DNA from: an uncultured Veillonella sp.
Lineage (GTDB): Bacteria; Bacillota; Negativicutes; Veillonellales; Veillonellaceae
Assembly: GCF_937981445.1 (NCBI RefSeq)
Contig: NZ_CALJON010000001.1
Coordinates: 24,337-88,336, forward strand
Length of the DNA: 64,000 nucleotides
Reading direction: 5' to 3'
Shown in pieces: positions 18,103 to 27,900 of this stretch (position 1 is the first letter of the stretch; each line of letters starts with the position of its first letter). The notes under the pieces are model-generated. The model did not search any database and was not told the DNA's origin. It saw only the letters and a program-made list of their open reading frames with translations. The position numbers and the translations under genes were made by a program.

Positions 18103-20208
18103 ATGAAATTATTTCGTTCATCGCGCCGGTATAAGAAAGGTGTACTGGCGCTTTTCTTTTGCAGTGCCTTAGCTGCACTGCCTTATGGAGGACAGGCAGT
18201 TGATTTTTTGCCTGTCAATGAAGTGCATACTGGCATGGAAGGCCATGCTGATACAGTTGTAGAAGGAAGCACTATTTCTAGTTTCAATGTTAAGGTTTTG
18301 GGGGTCATGAAAGATCGAGGCCCTTCAGGCGATTTGATTTTGGCTAAATTTTCAGGGCCTATTATAGATGAAACCGGTGGTATTGTGCATGGCATGAGCG
18401 GTAGCCCTGTGTATATTAACAACAAATTAGTAGGTGCTGTAGCCTATGGTTGGGGCTTTGCTGATGGTACAATTGGCATGATTACACCAATTGAAGATAT
18501 GGTAAAACTTTGGAATATACCATATGAGCAAGCGGTAGCAAATCCTTGGAAGGACAGCCATTTGGTGCCCTTAGGGACGCCGTTGATGGCCTATGGTTTT
18601 GATGCGAATGCCTTGACCTATATGAAGGATAAGCTTCCTGATTATCAATATAGTACCTATGATACGGCCGCTGCGGATGGTGATGAGGTGGCTAAACCGC
18701 TTCAAGCAGGTGGCTCAGTGGCAGCACTACTTGTGGATGGTGACCTAAAATTAGGTGCTATTGGAACGGTAACCTATGTAGATGATGATCAACTTGTCGC
18801 TTTTGGACATCCATTTTTAAAGCGTGGCTCAGTGGGCTATTTTATGCACAATGCGTCTATTTTTACAGTAGTTAAAAGCGTGGATTCTGGGTTTAAGCTT
18901 GGTTCCATGGGCGCTGAAGTGGGGACCGTAACGGAAGATCGCGGTGCTGGTATTGCCGGCAAGACGGGACAAATTATGAGCGGTATCCCTATGGCGATTA
19001 CGATTCGCGATTTAGATATGAATAAGGAGCAAGTGGCGGCAGTTAAAATTGTAGATGCTAATGAACTAAGCCCGACTTTGGCTGCTACTTCAGTGTATAG
19101 CTTCTTGAACAAAACATTAGATAGAAATGGTGAAGGTACGGCAACCGTTGCTGTTAAGATTCAACCGCGTGATGGTAAAATTCCCGACTTAGAACGTACC
19201 AATATGTTTTATTCTTCAGAGTCTATCGGGGTGAAGAGTGTTGATGAATTTTATAATATTGTTGACGCTCTTATGAATAATCGCTTTATTAATTATGATA
19301 TTGCTGGCATCGAAGTAGAAGCGGATGTAACAAAAACACCGCGCACAGCCTTGATTAAGGATGCCACATTGACTCCAGGTGTTGCCTCACCAGGTGATAC
19401 CATTGTTATTGAAGTAACGCTTCAGCCTTTTAGAGGGGAAGAAATAAAAAAGGAAATTTTTTATACAATTCCTAAAGATCAGCCATTAGGCAAAGCTACC
19501 TTAGAAGTTCGCGGTGGCGGTGTCGTGCCATTGCCTTATTTATTAGAAAAGCAAAAATATAATTTAACTGATGAAATTATTCGCCGTTTGAAGACATACA
19601 AAGATTTTGACGAGTTCTATAAAGAGCTTCGTAAAGCGGATACAAATAATCAGATTGTTGTTGAAATTTTAGAAGATGGCATTAGCATGGTTGATTCCGG
19701 CGATGGGGATACGGTGAAAAAAGCTAAACTAGAGAATGTAGAAGAAAACCCTATTCCAGGTACAGTGGCTAAACCTAAGACTAAAGGCAATTTGCCTGGT
19801 GTAGACCCTGAGGATGATAAAGAACATTATTCTGCTAAGATTGATACAGAATATGTAATTCGTGGTGATGGTCAATTTATCTTAAATATAATGACACCAG
19901 CAGAGCGCGATAAGACTAAGGCTAAGATGGCTAAAGCACAGGCTAAAGAGAAAAAAGAGCAAGCCTTAAAGGATAAAGAAAAAGCGTTGAAAGACAAAGA
20001 CGCTGCATTAAAAGACAAAGATGATACGCTAAAAGATAAAGAGGGCGTGTTAAAAGACAAAGATGAGGCGTCAAAAGATAAAGATGATACGCTAAAAGAT
20101 AATGATGGTGCATTAAAAGATAATAATGAAGCGTCAAAAGATAAAGACGATGCCTCAAAAGACGAAGAAGATACTTCAAAGGATACAGTGCAAGCTTCAA
20201 AAGAGTAA
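18103..20208 (+). CDS. Exported SpoIVB-type (S55) peptidase-domain protein with repetitive C-terminus
   Basis: A 701-residue protein with an N-terminal signal or anchor (about residues 10-33). It carries the S55 serine-peptidase signature GMSGSPVYINNKLVGAVAY (Ser99/Ser101) and a second conserved block, GTVTYVDDDQLVAFGHPF (His236). In SpoIVB as I know it the GH block comes before GMSGSP; here the order is reversed, as in long non-sporulation S55 proteins. Residues 621-701 are a charged tail of about 11.5 seven-residue repeats of the type ALKDKDD. SpoIVB activates a sporulation protease; Veillonella does not sporulate, so another envelope role is likely. The gene ends at a terminator and lies directly before the mla operon. 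Confidence 0.8.
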   Translation: MKLFRSSRRYKKGVLALFFCSALAALPYGGQAVDFLPVNEVHTGMEGHADTVVEGSTISSFNVKVLGVMKDRGPSGDLILAKFSGPIIDETGGIVHGMSGSPVYINNKLVGAVAYGWGFADGTIGMITPIEDMVKLWNIPYEQAVANPWKDSHLVPLGTPLMAYGFDANALTYMKDKLPDYQYSTYDTAAADGDEVAKPLQAGGSVAALLVDGDLKLGAIGTVTYVDDDQLVAFGHPFLKRGSVGYFMHNASIFTVVKSVDSGFKLGSMGAEVGTVTEDRGAGIAGKTGQIMSGIPMAITIRDLDMNKEQVAAVKIVDANELSPTLAATSVYSFLNKTLDRNGEGTATVAVKIQPRDGKIPDLERTNMFYSSESIGVKSVDEFYNIVDALMNNRFINYDIAGIEVEADVTKTPRTALIKDATLTPGVASPGDTIVIEVTLQPFRGEEIKKEIFYTIPKDQPLGKATLEVRGGGVVPLPYLLEKQKYNLTDEIIRRLKTYKDFDEFYKELRKADTNNQIVVEILEDGISMVDSGDGDTVKKAKLENVEENPIPGTVAKPKTKGNLPGVDPEDDKEHYSAKIDTEYVIRGDGQFILNIMTPAERDKTKAKMAKAQAKEKKEQALKDKEKALKDKDAALKDKDDTLKDKEGVLKDKDEASKDKDDTLKDNDGALKDNNEASKDKDDASKDEEDTSKDTVQASKE
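19963..20205 (+). repeat. 21-bp coding tandem repeat in the S55 protein tail
   Basis: About 11.5 degenerate copies of a 21-bp unit encode (A/T)(L/S)KDK(D/E)x. The repeat becomes richer in ASKD toward the end. It is a likely site of copy-number variation by slippage. Confidence 0.85.
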
Positions 20209-20252
20209 GATATGAATTGAAGTTTGTTAGTGTAATTTTATATAAGCTAGAT

Positions 20253-20291
20253 AAACCTTACTTTACGATTTTCGTGAAGTAAGGTTTTTTT
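20253..20291 (+). terminator. Terminator after the S55 gene
   Basis: AAACCTTACTT (20253-20263) pairs perfectly with AAGTAAGGTTT (20277-20287) and is followed by a run of T. Confidence 0.9.
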
Positions 20292-20451
20292 GTAAAAAAA
20301 GCCCTATATTTCCTTATGGTACTGATGACAAGGGCTAGGGTTTTGTGCTAAAATGAGGGGTAGTATTTGTAGATAATATAAATCATTTTTTACTATATTA
20401 TGTATGTATTATAAAGAGGGATTCTTCATAAATTAGTAAGGAGGTACATCT

Positions 20452-21213
20452 TTGCAGTGGTTAGAAGCGATAGGTCGCTTTGTTATACTTTGCTTATCGC
20501 GATGTGGTGAAGCTACCATATTGATTTGGCAAACCATAAAGCAATTAAAGAATGCGAATTGGCGACATGTTATTTTTCAAATGGCTCATTTGGGGGTAGA
20601 TTCACTGCCCATTATTAGTTTGACCTTACTATTTGCAGGGGCTGTAATGACTTTGCAAATTACAGATATTTTAATTCGCTATGGTGCACAAGGCACTGTA
20701 GGGGGCATTATGGCCATTGCCATGGGCCGCGAATTAGGGCCTGTGCTTGTAGGCGTTGTCTTAGCTGGCCGTGTAGGTGCGGCCATTACGGCTGAACTGG
20801 GCACGATGAAGGTAACCGAACAGATTGATGCCCTTAAAGTTATGGCTGTTAATCCTATTGGGTATTTAGTGGTGCCACGGATGCTAGCCTGCATGATTAT
20901 GGTTCCCATTTTGGCATTATATGGCGTTCTTATTGGCATTGGCGGTGGCTATGTGGTGGCCACCATTGTTAAAGGACTAGCAGGGGCAACCTATATTGAC
21001 TCGATTCAGTTATTTGCTGTTACTAGCGATTTAACATTTGGCTTGATTAAGGCTAGTGTATTTGGTGCCGTTATTGCCCTTGTAGGTTCCTATAAAGGCA
21101 TGTATACAAAAATGGGCGCTGCCGCAGTTGGTAATTCCACTACAAGCTCGGTAGTTACCAGCATTATTTTAGTATTTGTATTAAATTATTTCTTATCAGT
21201 CTTGTTATATTAA
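20452..21213 (+). CDS. mlaE: Mla-type ABC transporter permease
   Basis: Inner-membrane permease of the MCE lipid-transport ABC system that moves phospholipids between the inner and outer membranes. The 253-residue protein has five to six membrane segments and the MlaE signature region (AMGRELGPVLVGVVLAGRVG, then AITAELGTMKVTEQIDAL). The start is a TTG at 20452 after TAAGGAGG. It heads a run with mlaF (31 bp downstream), mlaD, tolC and tamB. Confidence 0.94.
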   Translation: MQWLEAIGRFVILCLSRCGEATILIWQTIKQLKNANWRHVIFQMAHLGVDSLPIISLTLLFAGAVMTLQITDILIRYGAQGTVGGIMAIAMGRELGPVLVGVVLAGRVGAAITAELGTMKVTEQIDALKVMAVNPIGYLVVPRMLACMIMVPILALYGVLIGIGGGYVVATIVKGLAGATYIDSIQLFAVTSDLTFGLIKASVFGAVIALVGSYKGMYTKMGAAAVGNSTTSSVVTSIILVFVLNYFLSVLLY

Positions 21214-21244
21214 GGTAAAATAAGAGTATTGAGGACATTGCTTC

Positions 21245-22000
21245 ATGATAGAGTTAAAAGATGTGGTGGTTGCATATGATGATCGCGTCATTTTAGACCA
21301 TGTGGATTTGACAATTGAAAATGGTGAGACTTTGGTTGTCCTAGGCGGCAGTGGTGCTGGTAAAAGTACTATATTGCGTCTTGTCATAGGCCTTCAACGG
21401 CCTACAAGCGGTCAGATTTTAGTTGATGGCGTAGATGTAGTGGGCCTTAGCGAAGATGAGTTTAATACAGTGCGAGAGAAGATGGGCATGGTGTTTCAGT
21501 ATTCTGCTCTATTTGACTCTATGACAGTAGGTGAAAATGTAGCCTTTGGGTTACGTCAGCATACAGAGTTAAAATCTCAGCGCATTCACGAGATTGTAGC
21601 TGAAAAGCTAGCGCTCGTAGGTCTTCCCGGCACAGAGGCGTATATGCCAAGTGAATTATCTGGGGGGATGAAAAAACGTATTAGCCTAGCTCGTGCTATT
21701 GCGCTTAATCCAAGTATTGTATTATATGATGAACCAACCTCAGGGCTTGATCCTATTACGTCGGGCACGATTAGTAAATTGATTCGCAGTATGCAGCATC
21801 ATTTAAAATGCACGTCCATTGTAGTAACACATGATATGCAATCAGCCTTTTATGTGGCGGATCGGATTGCATTATTAGATAAAGGAAAATTTGTGGAAGT
21901 TTCAACAGCAGAAGAGTTTAAGAAGTCCAAGAACCCCGTTGTACAACAATTTATTCACGGTGGGGATGAACTGGAAGTAATAGATGGGGGGACAATATAA
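21245..22000 (+). CDS. mlaF: Mla-type ABC transporter ATPase
   Basis: ATP-binding subunit that powers MlaE. The 251-residue protein shows Walker A GGSGAGKST (about residues 34-42), a Q-loop, the signature LSGGMKKRISLARA, Walker B IVLYDEPTSGLDP and the switch histidine in VVTHDM. The stop codon overlaps the mlaD start codon by one base (TAATG), implying coupled translation. Confidence 0.95.
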   Translation: MIELKDVVVAYDDRVILDHVDLTIENGETLVVLGGSGAGKSTILRLVIGLQRPTSGQILVDGVDVVGLSEDEFNTVREKMGMVFQYSALFDSMTVGENVAFGLRQHTELKSQRIHEIVAEKLALVGLPGTEAYMPSELSGGMKKRISLARAIALNPSIVLYDEPTSGLDPITSGTISKLIRSMQHHLKCTSIVVTHDMQSAFYVADRIALLDKGKFVEVSTAEEFKKSKNPVVQQFIHGGDELEVIDGGTI

Positions 22001-23304
22001 TGAAGTGGTCTACAGAGGCCAAAGTAGGGTTATTTACCGTAATCGGTATAGCACTCTTTGCAGCTTGTGTAATATTTTTAGGGCGTTTGGAGTTATTCCA
22101 GCCGCCACAAATGAAAATACATGGTGAGTTTCAATCTGTAACAGGTTTAAAAACAGGCAATCAAATTAAATATTCTGGCGTAGCTGTAGGGCGTGTGACA
22201 GATATGGAAGTAACGTCTAAGGGCGTTACATTGACCATGGAAATCGCAGAAGATACAGAGATTCCTGATGATTCAGAATTTGCTCTTGCCAATGATGGCA
22301 TTTTAGGGGATAAATTTATACAGGTTACACCTGGACGCTCTAAGACCTTCTTAAAAGATGGTGACACTGTATATGGCGATGGTCAAAGCGAAATTGATAA
22401 GACCATGAAACAGGCTACAGTATTAATGGCAGAGGCGAATAAGACTTTAGAGTCCATCAATCATATCATTGGTGATGAACAGACTCAAAAATCACTTCAA
22501 AATGCTCTTCGCACGACTGAAGTCATTGCTAATAATACGGCCAATTTAACAGGTCAAATGAATGCTATGTTAGCCGATAATCAAGGCAATTTACAAGCTA
22601 TTACCTCTAATATGGTAAATATTACGCGCAATATGGATGATATTACAACACAATTTGACTCTACCATGAGTCAATTTAATAGTGATGGGCAAGCTGGTCA
22701 AGAGATGCGTGCTATTGTAGATAATTTACGAACTACAACGGACAGTATCAATCGCATGGCTACATCTATGGAAGGTGTTGTAACCGATCCACAGAGCAGT
22801 CAAGATATTAAAGAAACTTTACATAATACAGCACAACTTACAACAAAGTTAAATCGTCTAACTGGTGGAGACGTGGAAGGAAGGGATTCTGGAAAAAAGC
22901 TCCCTTTTAAAGTAGACTCTGGCGTGGAGCTGCTTTATAATACAACTAACAAGGATATAGCCGCTAATGGTGATATTCGCTTCTTCGCTGGAAAACATAT
23001 ACTCACTTTAGGTGCCACTCAATTAGGCGATGGCAGCCATTTAGAACTTACATATGGACAGCGTTTAGCCGAAAAATTCATGTTACGTGGCGGTCTCTTT
23101 GATGGTGATGTAGGTGTGGGCTTGGATTATGGTTTAGGAGGCCCCTTTTCCTTATCCGCTGCTGTAATGGATATAAATGATTATCGCTATCGGATTCGCA
23201 GTGAAATACGCTTAGCCGATGACACATATATGATTGCTCAAATTATTCGACCTATGAGTGCAGAAAATGGTGGTAATTACTTTGGGCTTCGTCAAGCATT
23301 TTAA
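22000..23304 (+). CDS. mlaD: MCE-domain lipid transporter with C-terminal outer-membrane barrel
   Basis: A 434-residue MlaD homologue, roughly twice the length of the E. coli protein. Residues about 8-28 form a membrane anchor and about 38-118 a single MCE domain (GLKTGNQIKYSGVAVGRVTDM). Residues about 130-290 are a long helical segment. Residues 300-434 are a series of amphipathic beta strands ending in a terminal phenylalanine (GLRQAF), the mark of an OM barrel. An MlaD with its own barrel that bridges the envelope has been described for V. parvula, and this sequence agrees with it. No MlaA, MlaB or MlaC gene is seen next to it. Confidence 0.93.
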   Translation: MKWSTEAKVGLFTVIGIALFAACVIFLGRLELFQPPQMKIHGEFQSVTGLKTGNQIKYSGVAVGRVTDMEVTSKGVTLTMEIAEDTEIPDDSEFALANDGILGDKFIQVTPGRSKTFLKDGDTVYGDGQSEIDKTMKQATVLMAEANKTLESINHIIGDEQTQKSLQNALRTTEVIANNTANLTGQMNAMLADNQGNLQAITSNMVNITRNMDDITTQFDSTMSQFNSDGQAGQEMRAIVDNLRTTTDSINRMATSMEGVVTDPQSSQDIKETLHNTAQLTTKLNRLTGGDVEGRDSGKKLPFKVDSGVELLYNTTNKDIAANGDIRFFAGKHILTLGATQLGDGSHLELTYGQRLAEKFMLRGGLFDGDVGVGLDYGLGGPFSLSAAVMDINDYRYRIRSEIRLADDTYMIAQIIRPMSAENGGNYFGLRQAF

Positions 23305-23321
23305 TTTTGGAGGTAATAGTC

Positions 23322-24809
23322 ATGATAAATAAAAAAGCACTTTCCTTAGCAGTCATTTTAGCTTTAACAACAACTGGCGTGTGGGCTGCTAGTCCTCTTA
23401 CTGATGATTCAAAAGATGCAAAGTTAACTAAATTTCAACAAGCCGCTCTTGTAACTACACAAGAGGCGGTAGCAAATAAAATTTCTACTGATCAAGAAGT
23501 AGGTAGCAAAGTATCCTTAAACTTGCCACGTACAGTAGAATTAGCATTAATGAATAATCGCTCTGTACGTCAATCAGAATGGCAATATGAAGCTGCTAAA
23601 GCTCAGGTTGGTGTTGCTGCTTCAGCTAAAAACCCAACAGTAAGCTATTCCTATGCTGGTGGACGCGGTAGCTCTACCAATGCGCTGACCGGTAATTCTG
23701 TAGTTGGTGAGTCAGCTAGCAACACATTTACTTTAGCTGTGCCTATTTATACTGGTGGCAAAGCCGAGTCTGCTATTGATTCCGCTCGTTATTCCCGCGA
23801 AGGCTCTAATGCGGCTTTAGAAGTAGCGCGTCAAGGAGCTAAATTGACAGCCGCTACTAATTACTATTCCCTCATTATGGCTCGCAATAAAGTAGATATT
23901 GCAGAGCAATCTGTAAAAGATTATGATGGACATTTAACAAATGTTAATCAACAATATAATGTAGGTATTGTTGCTAAGTCTGATGTACTTTCTTCTGAAA
24001 CATCCTTAGCTAATGCTCGTACAGCCTTAGTAGAGGCTCAAAATGCAGCTGACTTAGCAGAAGCTCAGCTCAATAATTCCATTGGCTTACCTGTTACTAC
24101 TTCAGTGGCTACTGCTGATTCATCCTTAGGTTACGCACCATATAATGTAACCTTACAAGAAGCTCAGGCCTATGCGGTGCTTCATCGTGCTGACCTTGTA
24201 CAAACTACAATGGCTGTGAAATCTGCTGAAGAATCTGTAAAATCTGCTAAAGCAGGCTATATGCCAACCTTGAGTGCTACGGCGGCCCAAAAATGGAATG
24301 GTGATGATTGGGGCGGTACTGACAATGACAACTGGACTATTGGTGCTGGTGTATCCTGGGACTTATGGGATGGCGGTGCTACTAGTGAAGGTATTAAAGT
24401 AGCTAAGGCCAATTTAGAACGTGCAAAAGAAGCTAATTATGCTATGATGGACACTGTAAATCTTGGCGTACGTCAAGCGTATCTCAATATGAAATCTGCT
24501 GAGCAGACAATTGAAAGCACACGTACAGCAGTGGCTTCTGGTCAAGAAAGCTTCCGTATTGCTACACTTCGTTACCGTGCTGGTGTTGGTACTAACCTTG
24601 ATGTGCTTGATGCGGAAACAGCCCTTGAAACGGCACGCAATAATTATGTAGATGCATTATTTAACTACAATATTGCCGTAGCAAGTTTAGAAAATGCTAT
24701 GGGAGTACCTTTAGAAACTCCTATTGGTGGCGGGGCAGCTCTCGTTAATGAAGCACAATCCAGTGCACAACTTACTACTTTAGTGCAAAATGCGGCAACA
24801 ACTAAGTAG
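23322..24809 (+). CDS. tolC: TolC-family outer-membrane efflux protein
   Basis: A 495-residue protein with a signal peptide (about residues 1-22, ending VWAAS) and two homologous OEP halves rich in long alanine-laden helices (VELALMNNRSVRQSEWQYEAAKAQ and the second half near YAVLHRADLVQTTMAVKSAEESVKSA). It forms a trimeric OM channel with a periplasmic tunnel for type I secretion or efflux. The start is the ATG at 23322 behind TGGAGGT; an in-frame ATG at 23307 lies upstream of that ribosome site. It sits between mlaD and tamB, suggesting a link to envelope traffic in this operon. Confidence 0.92.
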   Translation: MINKKALSLAVILALTTTGVWAASPLTDDSKDAKLTKFQQAALVTTQEAVANKISTDQEVGSKVSLNLPRTVELALMNNRSVRQSEWQYEAAKAQVGVAASAKNPTVSYSYAGGRGSSTNALTGNSVVGESASNTFTLAVPIYTGGKAESAIDSARYSREGSNAALEVARQGAKLTAATNYYSLIMARNKVDIAEQSVKDYDGHLTNVNQQYNVGIVAKSDVLSSETSLANARTALVEAQNAADLAEAQLNNSIGLPVTTSVATADSSLGYAPYNVTLQEAQAYAVLHRADLVQTTMAVKSAEESVKSAKAGYMPTLSATAAQKWNGDDWGGTDNDNWTIGAGVSWDLWDGGATSEGIKVAKANLERAKEANYAMMDTVNLGVRQAYLNMKSAEQTIESTRTAVASGQESFRIATLRYRAGVGTNLDVLDAETALETARNNYVDALFNYNIAVASLENAMGVPLETPIGGGAALVNEAQSSAQLTTLVQNAATTK

Positions 24810-24825
24810 TATATTAACTATTAAT

Positions 24826-24905
24826 TAAGCATATTAACTTATAAGTGCGTCCTTTAATTTATAAGAGAACAATTTAACTTATAAATCAGTTTATTAATTT
24901 AAATA
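24826..24905. repeat. 20-bp degenerate tandem array, tolC-tamB gap
   Basis: Four successive 20-bp units (24826, 24846, 24866, 24886) share the pattern ...TTAACTTATAAG. The rest of the 188-bp gap contains no other feature that I can support. Confidence 0.65.
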
Positions 24906-24997
24906 TATGGATGCGTATTTTACAGTACATTTAATTTCAGTCTCGTCATCGAATCTATCTTAAGTCTTAGTTATTGTGTGAGGAGTTGAGTCGTCAA

Positions 24998-27900
24998 ATG
25001 AAAAAGGGGCAACGTAGGAGCTTAGTAGCGTTAGCCGTGGCTGCGACCCTTTTTGGGGGTGCCCAATTATTACGACCCGTAGGTGAACAGTATGTTGGTC
25101 CTATGGTACATGAACAACTAAATACAGCGATTAATGGGACTGCCACATACAATAACTTTGAGATTGGCTGGGATGGTACTGTGCGCATTAAGGATTTATC
25201 CATTCATGATAGAGCGGGCGCTGTAGTCGCTGATGTGCCAGAAACAGAAGTGTCTCTCGATGTGGTTGAAGCTATTAAAATGCCATTTTCTAATGCATCG
25301 GCTTTACATTTAATACGTAGTGTAACGCTTAAGGACCCTACGGTGTATGCCGTAGAGCAAACTGACAAGTCTTGGAACATTACATCCCTTGTTAAAGAGC
25401 AAGACTCAGAGAGTGAAATGGATTTTCGTGGCTATGTAAGTGTTGACAATGGGACGGCTTATATTTCATGGCTCAATGGCCGAAAAACAAAAGTTGATAC
25501 TATAGATGCTACCGTTAAACTAGGAGAGTATCCAAAACTTGATGGGGCTTTGACCGCCAATGTGGATGGACAGGCTGTGAAAGTAAGAGGATCCTACAGT
25601 AATGACGATGATGCAGATTTCAATATGTTTATTGGTGCTGATCCTCTCTCCTTACAATATGGTAATGACTTAATTCCTAAGGATGTAAAGGCACACATTG
25701 TAGCGGGCGATTTAGAGCAAGTGGCTTTAACGATTAAGCGCAGTGATGGGAAATATAGCTTTGAAGGTGGCTTTGATGTAACCGGACTTGATGCTGATTA
25801 TAGTAATGCATCTGTTAGCGATAATCCATTTACCATTCGTCATGGCGGAGCTCATGTGACATTACAGGATACGAATATTTCTATAACTAATGCTAAGGCG
25901 GTGGTTAATGACCAACAATTCTTTGGCTTTGGTAATGTGAATATTGCCAATACAGACAATCCAGACTTAAACTTAACCCTCAGTGGCACTGAATTAGAAG
26001 TAGAAAAAATAATGCCTATTGGTGTTTCCGGTATTATTGGGGGCACGGTGCATGTTACGGGTCCAGTGGATGACTTGGCTGCTACCGGTGAACTAGAGGC
26101 GCGCAAGGTAATGTATGATGGGATTGTAGTTGAAGAAGGTAGTACTCATTTTACTTATGAAAATAACATCGTAAATTTAGGTGATATTGCGTTACAACTC
26201 AATGGTGGTCATGCTGTTGGCCGCGCTAGTTATAATTTAGATAGTGAAGAGTATGAAGCGACCTTAGAAGGTCAGGACATACCATTAGGGCTCATTGGAC
26301 AGGCTCTTAATCAGCCAATTTACGGCACCATCAATGGACAGGCCTATGTAAAAGGCCGAGGCACCGAATCAGCTCCTACTGTTACAGCTGTATTCGAAGG
26401 CACTCAGGTCGGGTATGACTCTATTACTTTAGATACTGTAGCAGGGCAAATCAATGGTGCTGATGGTACCTATGTGATTAAATATTTAAATGGTACTGTA
26501 GGAGATGGTAAATTTACTGCTTATGGTGTGGCTACAGGCGATACGATAGCTCTTAATGTAAGTGGTAAGGACATACCACTTGGCATGATTGGTTCCTATG
26601 TGGGCCAGCCTATGGACGGTAGTGCTACGGTGGCTGGCTCTATTGAGGGGGCCTTTGATAATCCGAAAGCACATCTTACGGTAACGACTGAAGGTGGTCA
26701 TGTAGCAGGTTTTCATTTTGACAATACATACTTAGATGTGGACTTAGAAAATCAGGTGGCTACCATTAATAAAGGCTTTGTACAGGATGGTCATGGCTAC
26801 TATGATGTGAAGGGGAATGCCCAGTTACGTGGTGATAAAGCCCTTGATTTAGATGTAATGGCGGAAACAGTGCGCATTGAAAATGTAGCCTCTATGGCCA
26901 CTGATTTCCCTATTACAGGTTGGCTCTCCTTGCGCAGTAAAGTCAATGGTACCATGGATAATCCTGTGGTGCGTGGCTATGTACATGCTTGGGATGGTTC
27001 CGTACAAGGCAAACTATTTAGTGATGTACATTTTGGGTTCCGCTATGCTAATAATTTCTTTGGTGTTCGGGATTTAGTCGCTAAGGCTTATGGAGCTACC
27101 TTCTATGGACAAGGTAAAATGGTTAACAATGAATTAGATTTTACCTTCTTTGGTGATACCATTTACTTAGAGCCTTGGCTTAAAGAATATAGCGATGTAT
27201 CTGGCTATATGACTATTGAAGGGACTCTTAAAGGAAGTATAGATAAGCCGATTGTAGAAGGTACTATTGGATCTAATTCTGTAGTAGTTAATGGTATGCC
27301 ATTAAAAAATATACGCGGCAATATTTACGCTGACCCATCAGTGGTGAACTTACGTAAAGTAAGTTTTGATGATAGTGACACTGGCCATTTCATGGTAGAT
27401 GGCGGCATGACCTTAGATGGGCAGCAACGCCTCTTCGGCTATGCAATCATTGAAAATGGCAATCTTAATAATTTCTTAAAATTAGCTAAGACTCCTGTAG
27501 AGAATATGCAAGGCGCTATTAATGGACGTCTCGATCTAGGCGGTACCTTAAAAAATCCTGATATGGGGTTAAAAGGTACGATTGACAATATTTCAGTGGG
27601 AGACACCCTTTGGGGAACGGCTAAGGTAGATGTAAGCTTGGCTGATAAAAAATTGACTATTAAACAAGGTGAGTTACCTATTGGTGATGGCATGATTGCG
27701 GCTGCAGGGACAGCTGATTTAAATGGCGATTCGGACATTCAAATTGCAGCGAATAATGTGGCCCTAGGGTACTTAACACCATTAGCTAAAGAACCTATAG
27801 CGGTGACGGGGGATTTACATTTTATAGCCAATGTAACTGGTGAAACGTTAAATCCTCATGTGGAAGTCTCTGCTGAAGTTGTTAATGCTAATTATAATGG

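Noticed and set aside
21998..22002. Frameshift between mlaF and mlaD
   Set aside because: Both proteins are complete; the one-base TAATG overlap is ordinary translational coupling, also seen at lpxK-kdsB and kdsD-kdsC.
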